A stretch of DNA of 64,000 bases from Eucalyptus grandis (Eukaryota; Streptophyta; Magnoliopsida; Myrtales; Myrtaceae): NCBI RefSeq assembly GCF_016545825.1, contig NC_052618.1:6439398-6503397 (forward strand). Direction: 5' to 3'. Positions 35,644-45,193 of the stretch are shown here, one piece after another (position 1 is the first letter of the stretch; each line of letters starts with the position of its first letter). The translations under genes and the position numbers were made by a program. Below the pieces are notes generated by a model. That model was not told the DNA's origin, searched no databases, and worked only from the letters and a program-made list of their open reading frames with translations.

Positions 35644-35835
35644 CGCTCATGGCGGAAGTGCTCATGGCGGAAGTGCTATCTCCTGCTTTTGACACAACAA
35701 ATGAGAGGCTTGTTGAAAGTTTTGCTCTTTTGTATTATTTTAGTATTTTGAAAAATAAACGTCCAACTTTATTGAATGGCATGGCGGAAGTGCTCATGCC
35801 CGCCATGCCATTCAATGCACGGCCCGGTACAATAA
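35644..35835 (+). repeat. CATGGCGGAAGTGCT repeats and a perfect 16-bp inverted repeat
   Basis: The word CATGGCGGAAGTGCT occurs twice back to back near 35647-35676 and again near 35780. From about 35775, TTGAATGGCATGGCGG is followed after 12 bases by its exact complement CCGCCATGCCATTCAA. The arms would form a strong hairpin in RNA or single-stranded DNA. Confidence 0.75.
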
Positions 35836-35839
35836 TGTG

Positions 35840-36799
35840 CCGGCCCAAGCGTGGAGCGGTGACCACTATTATAGATCACATACCGAAATTGCTAATAGTT
35901 TCAAAGTTATTTTTCTATGAAAACGTACTATATCCATGGATAGATATGAGAGGTAGTTGATGCACTTAAATTTATTGTTCTAATATAAAAATATTCCAGT
36001 CATAACGAAAGAGCATTTATCTTCGTTGCTTGATATACTAATGATTACTTATCCATATGAGAATCATCCACTTACACAGATAAATTAAGTAATTATGGCT
36101 CGAGAGATGCTAATGATTGACTACATGGGGAAATAACCAGTTACTTGTCCATCGATACTTATGTTTTTCATATAAAAGAGGTACTAGTTGCTTTTTTCTT
36201 ACAAAAAGTTACTAATCACATGTTTTATAGCCGATAAGGTAATGGATTGCCAATGGAAAAGATTCTTCTGTGGCTGTTGCTTATTTAGCAGCGTGGCGAG
36301 CTTCCCTGACTAAGAGACTCAACTCACTGTTCTAATGACAGTAAGTGAGGGACAATACCTAGTAAATGGGAAACTAGCTTCTAATCAATTCTGCTGGGAA
36401 AGCAGAATTAAAAGTTCCTTCGTGTCTGTGCCGGCATTCTAATATCCATGTTGATTGCTTTTAGCAAAATCAAACCCACGGGAACGAAATTCTTCAAGTG
36501 CAGATCTTCTATTCCACTATTTATCATTACTTCAACCGACCTGATGATGGCCATTCAAGCCCTGCCCAGTCATCCTTTATCTCACGGTCTTCTCTTTGAA
36601 CGGCAGAAAATGAACAGGGGCAAGAAGAAACTTATAGACCACAGAAAAGCCGGCAAGTAAAGCCTGCCATTAGGGAGGCATGAGTTGTCAAAGTTTAATT
36701 AGCGATATTTTCCATACAATAGTCGTCAAATAACTGAAGTTCCCACTGACTTGTCAGGCAATTCCAACAATAGGAATCGCACCCGCGCACACGCACGAG
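35840..36799. other. Intergenic DNA downstream of the NLR gene
   Basis: No gene seen on either strand. A 70-codon plus frame (36448-36660) has no motif. The NLR 3' UTR should lie in the right part of this stretch, because the stop codon of the NLR is at 36800. Confidence 0.4.
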
Positions 36800-39700
36800 T
36801 TAAGGGATGTCACATGTGTCAATTGGGACGAAAATACTGTCCAAGTGATCTGGCTTATGGCCGTGCCATTTCAAGTCCTCCCACCAACTCCTCTCCCCCC
36901 TGATTTTCTTCAAATGCTCACTGGAAACTTCATCAGTCGAAAGAGACTTGAGACTCGGGCAGTCATAAAAACTCAATCTTTCTAGCCTCGGTGCAATCCG
37001 TAGCCCACAGGATACATTGGAAAGTTTAGGTACGTAATGGAGAGACAACTTCTTCAAAATAGGGAGGAAATACGACGTCTCACAAACTTTGCCAGTAGAA
37101 GTTTGGCAGGTAATTAGGCTTTTGATGGCTGGGCAGTCCTCAACTGTGACCTCTTCCAAGTTGTTGAGATTATCAAGCATCTCGCTTGAGAAAATAACTA
37201 TCAACTCGGGCATTTACACAATGTCAACAGCTTGAGAGAAGATAAACATCCCTTCTGCATTGAGCCTTTCCAAATGTTTCTCAAGTTTCTCATGTAATAC
37301 ACATACAGAAACTCTAGCGATTCAAGACAAATGCTTTTGCAGTGAGATTCAGTTAAAGCCTCTTGATGAAGGGTATCAGATGCATCCACGAGCACCTCAA
37401 GCTCATTACACTCCCCCAGAACACACCACTTGAGTTGGTCCATGTTATCTATCCCTAGTTCAGACAGCTTCTTAAGATTAGCATGCCTTTCTAAGAAAAA
37501 AAGCATCTGATTGTTGCAGGATGTCCTTAATATCCGTGAAGACACCATCACCATTTGTGTACCTCAAGAATCGGTTGCACTGTTCCAGCTCGAATTCAAT
37601 ATCTGAAGGTAGCCGATTCATGATGCGGCTAGCATGATTACCAACACAAAGTCTGAATTGAGCTAAAGATGGATGCTCCATTGATTTCCTTAGCTGATTA
37701 AACTGCCTCAAAAGTTCCAATGTAGGAAAGGAGAATTTGAAAGTGCTTAACCTTTTCAAGTTGCAAACTTCAGATAAAACACCTTCAGCACATGTATCCC
37801 ACCATTCGGCATTGGCATCCACATCTAGATTCAGTTCTTCCAAGTGCAATAGAGAAGATATTACCCCATGAGGAATCACTGTTTTCGAGTCACTAAAAGG
37901 TTCAGTTCCAGAAATTGAGATTCCCAAACAAGTCAAATTAATTAAACATTCAATTTCCCTGGGAAGACTCTTAATCTTCGTCCCCTCAAGATCAAATACC
38001 TCCAGCCGCTTGAGCCCTGCAATTGCTGGCGATATCGATCTCAATAGGACACAATCATTCAAGAAGAGTCTTTTGAGGCCGACAAGTTGAGATATGGACT
38101 CCGGCAAGCACCGAATGCGGGTTCTAGACAGATTCAATACTTCTAGAGCAGGCATCTGATTGAAAAATGAAGAAGAAAGCTTTCTTAGCTTGTAATTTCT
38201 TTGCAGATATAACGACGAAAGTGAAGGGCACCTTGGTTCCTTCGGTAGCTCAGAAATTGCGGTATGCATCAAACAAATCTCTTTTGCACTCTCCCATTCC
38301 TCAACCTCTGGTGGCTCTATCAAATCCAAGCCACCTCGCATCAGAAACACACGATTTTCCTCGAGCTGAAATATTAAGTTCACTAATATATCCTGATCCT
38401 GGTCTTGAAACTTCACAAATTGCCGATTCTCATCAACTTGGAGCAGGCTAGCATTGACAAGATCTTTTAGGACTTTTTGGCCTTCATCATGGGCGTCTAC
38501 GATACCATCTCTGACCCATAGGCCTATGGCAGACTCAGATGCAATCTCATGGTAATTGTTACAAAGAGCAAGATTTTTCAAGCATCTTCTAGTTTTATCA
38601 TCTTCTAGTTGGTCAATGCAGAATCTTAATACATTAACCATAAGAGTTTCTATACCTACTTCATGACTCGTAGGTCGAACATTCAGTCTTTCAAGCACAT
38701 GTTTCCAGATTAAAATGTCATCAACATTTTGCAGTGCCCTTGCCACTAGAATAACAGCACGTGAATATGGCCTGCACATCCTAACTATTTCTCTAGCTAT
38801 GGCTTTTTAGAATAATAAACAACTTCACCCACATTCTGACGAAATAATTCGTACAGCAACAGATCATCCAAGCATATTTTCTTATCCACTTCGATTTCAT
38901 CGCACAATTGTCCTGATCTAGTCACAAAGACTATCTTGCTACCAACTGGTGGTGTTGCTTCAGGAATCCTCAATGTCTCTAGCTTCATGTGTTGGTTAAC
39001 GCCAACAAGAATGAGCAAAAACTTGAGGCCTTCCAATGCATTCACCACCGAATGTGGCATATCAACTGCATTGGCTTCAGTTAAATCACAAGATATTTGT
39101 CCAGCAATCTCCTTTTGCACCTTTTCCATGTGGCAGTTCAGAGGAACAGTAACACAGATGACTCTATCAAATAAATTTCTCAAAATTGCTGATTCCTTCA
39201 AAGCTTCAATGACAATAGCTTTTGCAACCTCATTTCTGCCATATATTCCAATTTTTTCAATGTTAGATTTTTTTATGGACTTAATGAGATGGTCGACTAT
39301 AGAGTCATATTTAATTGCACCCCATCCTTCTGATGGTCTGCCTTCTCGTTTTCCACTGCCACCTAACATATCAATTAAGGCATTGGCATCATCCAAAGTA
39401 GCATGTGAAGAACTTTCCTTTTTCATCTTTGGTATGTGTATAATATCATTATATTCTGGACTAGCTTCTATCCTCGCCTTTTTATCCCCAACTTCATATT
39501 CCGGACCTGAGCAATATGAATCAACTTCATATTCTTGTTCTGAGGAATATGAATGAACTTCGTCAGAAGCAGTGTCTTCATTTACTTCCACGGAAAAGGG
39601 TTCAACCTCTGGCTCTGCAGTGTTCCGCATTTGCAAAACTGCACTTTCCGATGTTTCTCTCCTATGATATTCTCGACTTGCTCGAATCTTCATCTTCTCA

Positions 39701-40055
39701 TCAGTGTCTTCAGATTCTGATTCTGAGCAATGTGAACCAACTTCCAATTCTGAGTAATGTGAACCAACTTCCCACTCTGAGTGTGATGAATAAGAATGAA
39801 CTTTTCCCAAAGTAGCATGAGGATCAGCGCCCTTTTTCATTATCCAGGGAAACAGTTCAGTCTCTGTATCTTGAGTGCTTTGCATTGGCACAAAATCACT
39901 TTCTGCTCTTTGCTTTTGCATGGCTACTAGTTTTTCCGCTTCACTTGACACGGTCGCATTTTCTTCTTCTTTCAGATCACTCAGCAGAGATCCATCGTTC
40001 GTGACATAGCCTGCCTTTGTGTGAAGCAAATCAATCCCAAACAACGGCTTGAGTT
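36800..40055 (-). CDS. NB-LRR (CNL/At4g27190-like) resistance-type gene with three one-base frameshifts
   Basis: The exon starts after the acceptor CTATACAG at 40056 (phase 1). Order: a copy of the acidic repeat segment (ELKPLFGIDLLHTK..AESDFVPMQSTQD); a Ser/Glu/Tyr-rich stretch with EVGSHYSELEVGSHCSESE-type internal repeats; an NB-ARC domain; then about ten LRRs and a C-terminal LRR with CPxLKSL motifs, ending at a stop at 36800. The P-loop reads IGIYGRNEVAKAIVIEAL where GxxGxGKT is expected. Kinase-2 reads LKFLLILVGVNQ and lacks the two Asp. RNBS-B GSKIVFVTRS is good. The MHD position reads VKFQDQDQD. So the nucleotide switch looks disabled. The frame shifts near 38804-38808 (A5 on the coding strand), 37496-37502 (T7) and 37208-37210 (CCC), joining pieces 40055-38797, 38779-37478, 37554-37201 and 37213-36800. 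If these are assembly errors the gene is intact. NLRs sense pathogen effectors in the cytoplasm or nucleus. Confidence 0.85.
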
Positions 40056-40633
40056 CTGTATAGAAACAAATCCATGAGAAAAAGGCACAATCATTATCAT
40101 AATCTACCCCGCGATATATAAACGTTTCTTTCCACAATTTGTCAAACACATTCCATGATAATGCAGCTACACTGATCTAAGTGGACAAGTTGAAAACAGA
40201 AAGACAAAATCAGTGCCTTTCTTTACTATAAACAAAATCACCTGGTCTCCTATTTATTGACTTTGGATCAGTTCAGAGAGAAAGAGGCCGTTTTAGCCCA
40301 AAATAAATCCCAATACACAAGAAGTGCTCCTTTGGAAACAGCAGCACTTCTAGACTTTATGCTATCTATAATAGTTATTTGATGCATATATAATTGCAAT
40401 ATTATTGATAGAAGCATCGAGATGGCAATCTCGCAAGCACAGAAAAGCTCTCGTCTCTTTACTGCTCTTTAGCTTAGCAATATGCTATTGTCTAAACAAA
40501 AAGTACTGAAAACTCATCTTTTAGGACAAAGCAAGGTTGAAATTGAATGGGCTTAAGGTTATATTAGTGCCATGTTGCAAATCTTCTCCCAAATTATTTA
40601 AAATGTAACAAATCTTTAAAGAATCAATGCTAC

Positions 40634-40863
40634 CTTGCTGATTTTCAGCAGCATGAGAACAGGGAAATAGTTCAGTCTCTGTATCTCGAGTGCTTTGCGT
40701 TGGCACAAAATCACTTTCTGCTCTTTGCTTCTGCATGGCTACTAGTTTTCTGCTTCACTTGACACCGTTGCATTTTCTTCTTCTTTCAGAAGACTCAGCA
40801 ATGATCCTTTGCTTGTGACATATCCTGGCTCTGTGTGAAGCCATTCATAGAACGGCTTGAGTT
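40634..40863 (-). CDS. Acidic repeat exon R1 (one-base frameshift)
   Basis: 230 bp between CTATACAG and CAAG|GTAGC. It codes a segment like ELKPFYEWLHTEPGYVTSKG then AESDFVPTQSTRDTETELF and HAAENQQ. The expected length is 231 (phase 1 to 1). One A is missing in the AAAAC run around 40745-40750, which brings in a TAG. No known domain is recognised; the segment is rich in Ser, Thr, Glu and Asp. Confidence 0.6.
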
Positions 40864-41435
40864 CTGTATAGAAAAAAAATTCATGAGGCAAAAGCACAAT
40901 CATTATTCATAATCTGCCCCAGGATATAAAAACTTTTTTTCCGCAATTTGTCAAACACATTTCATGATAATACAGCTACACTTATCTAAGTGGACAACTT
41001 GAAAACAGAAAGCCAAAGTCAGTTCCTTTCTTCACCAAAAACGAAATCACTTGGTCAACCCATTCATTAACTATGGATCAGTTCAGAGAGAGAGCCCATT
41101 TTAGCCCAAAGTAAATCCCAATACACAAGTGCTTCTTTGGAAGTAGCAGCACTTCTAGACTTTATGCTATCTACAATAGTAATTTGATGCATACATGAAT
41201 GCAATTTTATTGACAGAAGCATCAGGATAGCGATCTCACAAGCACAGAAAACTCTCATTCCTTTAGTCACCTTTGGCTAAGCAATATGCTATTCTAAACA
41301 AAGAGTACTAGAAAACTCATCTTTTAGGACAAACCAAGATTGAAATTGAATGGGCCAAGGTTATATCAGTGTCATGTTGCAAATCTTCTCCCAAATCATT
41401 TAAAATGTTATGAATCTTTGAAGAATAAAAGCTAC

Positions 41436-41695
41436 CTTTCTGATCTTCATAAAAGCTGCCTTTCTGATCTTCAGCAGCATGTGAAGAGGTAAACGGTTCA
41501 GTCTTTGCATCTCGAGTGCTTTGCATTGGCAAAAATCACTTTCTGCTCTATGCTTTTGCATGGCTACTAGTTTTTCTTTTTCACTTGACATTGTCGCATT
41601 TTCTTCTTTTTTCGGAATTCTCTGCAATGATCCTTTGGTCGTGACATAGCCTGCCTTAGTGTGAAGCCAATCCATCCCAAAGAACGGCTTGTGCT
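41436..41695 (-). CDS. Acidic repeat exon R2 (one-base frameshift)
   Basis: 260 bp with good acceptor and GTAGC donor. It reads WLHTKAGYVTTKGSLQRIPK, then breaks inside AESDF where GATTTTTGCC replaces GATTTTGTGCC near 41531. Near the donor it has a 24-bp duplication that would repeat GSFYEDQK. Without the break the exon would be 261 bp and keep phase. Confidence 0.6.
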
Positions 41696-42279
41696 CTGTA
41701 TAGAAAAATATTCATGAGGCAAAGGCACAATCAATATTCATAATCTGGCCCGGGATATAAAAAAAAACTTTTCTTTCTGCAATTTGTCAAACACATTTCA
41801 TGATAATACAGCTACACTTATCTGAGTGGACAACTTGAAAACAGAAAGCCAAAGTCACTTCCTTTCTTCACCCTGAACGAAATCACTTGATCACCCCATT
41901 TATTGACTTTGGATCAGTTCAGAGACAAAGAGCCCATTTTAGCCCAAAATAAATCCCAATACACAAGAAATGCTTCTTTGGAAACAGCAGCACTTCTAGA
42001 CTTTTTGCTATCTATGATAGTAATTTGATGCATATATAAATGCAATTTTATTGACAGAAGCATTGAGAGGGCAATCTCGCAAGCACAGAAAAACTCTCAT
42101 TCCTTTAGTCACCTTCGGCTAATCAATATGCTATTGTCTAAACAAAGAGTACTAGAAAACTCATCTTTTAGGACAAACCAAGATTGAAATTGAATGGGCC
42201 AAGGTTATATCAGTGTCATGTTGCAAATCTTCTCCCAAATCATTTAAAATGTAATGAATCTCTGAAGAATAAAAGTTAC

Positions 42280-42539
42280 CTTTCTGATCTTCATAAAAGC
42301 TGCCTTTCTGATCTTCAGCAGCATGTGAAGAGGTAAATGGTTCAGTCTTTGCATCTCGAGTGCTTTGCATTGGCACAAAATCACTTTCTGCTCTATGCTT
42401 TTGCATGGCTACTAGTTTTTCCTCTTCACTTGACATTGTTGCATTTTCTTCTTTTTTGGAATTCTCTGCAGTGATCCTTTGGTCGTGACATAGCCTGCCT
42501 TAGTGTGAAGCCAATCCATCCCAAAGAACGGCTTGTGCT
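42280..42539 (-). CDS. Acidic repeat exon R3 (one-base frameshift)
   Basis: 260 bp, closest to R2 and with the same 24-bp duplication. A base is missing in the A-run at 42451-42458 (CCAAAAAAG against CCGAAAAAAG in R2). The later part reads well: EEEKLVAMQKHRAESDFVPM then QSTRDAKTEPFTSSHAAEDQK. The donor is AAAG|GTAAC. Confidence 0.6.
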
Positions 42540-43121
42540 CTGTATAGAAAAATATTCATGAGGCAAAGGCACAATCATTATTCATAATCTGCCCCGGGAT
42601 ATAAAAAACTTTTCTTTCTGCAATTTGTCGAACAAATTTCATGATAATACATCTATACTTATCTGAGTGGACAACTTGAAAACAGAAAGCCAAAGTCAGT
42701 TCCTTTCTTCACCGTGAACGAAATCACTTGATCACCCCATTTATCGACTTTGGATCAGTTCAGAGACAAAGAGCCCATTTTAGCCCAAAATAAATCCCGA
42801 TACACAAGAAATGCTTCTTTGGAAATAGCAGCACTTCTAGACTTTTTGCTATCTACGATAGTAATTTGATGCATATATAAATGCAATTTTATTGACAGAA
42901 GCATTGAGATGGCAATCTCGCAAGCACAGAAAAACTCTCATTCCTTTAGTCACCTTCCGCTAAGCAATATGCTATTGTCTAAACAAAGAGTACTAGAAAA
43001 CTCATCTTTTAGGACAAACCGAGATTGAAATTGAATGGGCTAAGGTTATATCAGTGTCATGTTGCAAATCTTCACCCCAAATCATTTAACATGTAATGAT
43101 TATTTGAAGAATAAAAGCCAC

Positions 43122-43430
43122 CTTTCTGGTCTTCAGCAGCATAAGAAGAGGAAGATAGTTCAGTCTTTGTATCTCGAGTGCTTTGCATCGGCACAAAATC
43201 ACTTTCAGCAACTTGAGAGAAGGTAAATAGTTCAGTCTTTGTATCTCGAGTGCTTTGCATTGGCACAAAATCACTTTCTGCTCTTTGCTTCTGCTTGGCT
43301 ACTAGTTTTTCCGCTTCACTTGACACAGTCGCATTTTCTTGTTCTGTCAGATCACTCGGCAGAGATCCTTCATTCATGACATTGCCTGTCTTTGTGTGAA
43401 GCAAATCAATTCCAAATAACTGCTTGAGTT
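43122..43430 (-). CDS. Acidic repeat exon R4 (intact)
   Basis: 309 bp, exactly 103 codons, phase 1 to 1, acceptor CTGTACAG, donor AAAG|GTGGC. It codes LLHTKTGNVMNEGSLPSDLT, SSEAEKLVAKQKQRAESDFV and a 24-residue internal duplication (AESDFVPMQSTRDTKTEL twice), ending YAAEDQK. It is the only one of the four separate repeat exons with no frameshift. The function is unknown. Confidence 0.65.
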
Positions 43431-44010
43431 CTGTACAGAAACAAATTCATGAGGCAAAGGCACAATCATTATCATAATCTACCCTGAGATATATAAACTT
43501 CTCTTTCTGCAATTTGTCAAAACAAATTCCATGATAATGCAGCTACACTGATCTAAGGGGACAACTTGAAAACAGCAAGCCAAAGTCAGTTGCTTTCTTG
43601 ACTATAAACAAAATCACTTGGTCACCCCATTTATCGACTTTGGATCAGTTCAGAGAGAATGAGCCCGTTTAAGCCCAAAATAAATCCCGATGCACAAGAA
43701 GTGCTTCCTTGGAAATAGCAGCACTTATAGACTTAATGCCATCTACAATAGTAATATGATGCATATATAAATGCAATATTATCGACAGAAGCATCGAGAT
43801 AGCGATCTCGGAAGCACAGAAAAACTCTCATCTCTTTTGTCACCTCCAGCTTAGCAATATGCTATTGTCTAAACAAAGATTACTAGAAAACTCATCTTTT
43901 AGGACAGACCAAGGTTGAATTTCAATGGATAAGGTTATATCAGTGTCATATTGCAAATCTTCTCCCCAAATCATTTAACATGTAACTATTCTTTGAGGAA
44001 TGAAAGCTAC

Positions 44011-44107
44011 CTTTCTGATCTTCAGCAGCATGAGAACAGGGGCCCAAACCCAAACTAAGGGATGTATCAACTGAACTAGCGACAGGCTGATCAGAGATCG
44101 ATTTATC
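44011..44107 (-). CDS. Small exon with LSLGLG motif upstream of the repeat exons
   Basis: 97 bp: acceptor TACTGCTTCAG, then DKSISDQPVASSVDTSLSLG and LGPCSHAAEDQK, donor AAAG|GTAGC. It enters in phase 0 and leaves in phase 1, so it joins in frame to the repeat exons, whose ends (HAAEDQK) it shares. LSLGLG fits the LxLxL form of an EAR repression motif; that role is only suggested. The nearest upstream phase-0 donor on this strand is the WRKY exon end at 45194. Confidence 0.6.
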
Positions 44108-45193
44108 CTGAAGCAGTAGGCAATTACAACAATGTTAGTACATTCAACATGTAAATGATATTGATAGTGTTGAAATAATATCTCAAGTCCATGCAGACCG
44201 TGCTCAACATCAGATTGATCTGCCTGGAGGTCTTGCCCGTCATTCACCCAGCCAGAAGGTGGACTTGTTGCCCATAGCCCACCTGGCCAGGCAATTGGGA
44301 CATGCTCAGTGATTTTTATTTTTATTTTTTGGGGGCATAGCCCAGCAGGATTTATTCCTAAATTTCCTATGTTTTTGAGTTGTATTTTCATCTGATGAGA
44401 AGATTAAGCCGCCAGAAACATCTCAATAAAATTTCCTGTTATTTCTCTATGTTACTCAAAATGAATAGATAAGTCTTAAGTGCTAGTTTGTGAGTTTAAG
44501 TGTGCAAAAACAGGGGTTAGCAAACACTTGAGAGGTGGAGTGATTGTAATCTCCATTGTATCGCTTGATTATTGTTAAATTTTTCTGTCACTCTCCACAT
44601 AGATTATTGATCGGTCAAACTAACAATGTAATCTCTTGTTTGGTTTATTTTCATTGTTTATCTCATATCTATTTGCATATTTTTCAGCAAATAAATATCA
44701 TAGAGCCAGAGTTCCAAATTGGATAAAATAGTTTTAAAAAGATATGCAGATTTCTAGTGACTTGAGATTTGATTTGGCAGTGGCCGAGGATGAGTCACCT
44801 GCAACTTTGAGAGAGAAGAAATTTTTTCAAAAAAAAAAATAAATAAATAAATAGGCCATAGCATCTGATTGTTGAATTTAGCAAATAAGATGTTGATTGA
44901 GGTGGTAGAAAAGATCCGCGCAACAGCTTTATGATAAAGCTGGAGACAAAAAGTAATGAGTTTTAGCAAGTGCTCCATGACAATCTTTAACACCTATTTA
45001 AAAAATAAATAGTACAAAAGTAGGATAGAATGAAGTTTTGTGATTGAACCACCTCGTCACAAAGCTTCATAATTATATTTATTTAAGTATGCATGTCCAA
45101 ATAACTATAACTTGTACCCTATTAGAGGAAAACATGGGCCAGAAAGCAATAATGACGTGTGCCTCATAATTATTTTCGACTACACGAATTTAC
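44108..45193 (-). other. Intron or spacer between WRKY exons and the LSLGLG exon
   Basis: 1086 bp between the GTAAAT donor after 45194 and the TGCTTCAG acceptor before 44107. It contains an AAATAAATAAATAAATAG run (about 44838-44852) and no WRKY-like sequence. The C-terminal WRKY exon that a group I gene should have here is absent. A 138-codon minus frame (43975-44391) runs through the 44011 exon in a wrong frame and is not real. Confidence 0.45.

Larger units (their letters stand above)
40056..44110 (-). repeat. Tandem array of ~0.83-0.89-kb exon-plus-intron units
   Basis: Four full units upstream of the NLR exon repeat the same order: intron with GGACAACTTGAAAACAGAAAG and TGCTATC..AATAGTAATTTGATG, acceptor CTATACAG or close, exon, donor AAAG|GTAGC or close. 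Exon starts fall at 40055, 40863, 41695, 42539 and 43430, a spacing of 808, 832, 844 and 891 bp. The end of a fifth intron block reaches about 44010. All units lie in one orientation and differ by substitutions and short indels, which fits unequal crossing-over. Confidence 0.9.

Noticed and set aside
38167..39556. Plus-strand frames of 94 and 206 codons
   Set aside because: Antisense shadows of the NLR coding sequence.
43975..44391. 138-codon minus-strand frame
   Set aside because: It reads the LSLGLG exon in a wrong frame and runs across both of its splice sites.
44108..45193. Searched for the C-terminal WRKY domain of the group I gene
   Set aside because: No WRKYGQK, VVKGNPNPR or zinc-ligand code in any minus frame, even allowing for shifts.
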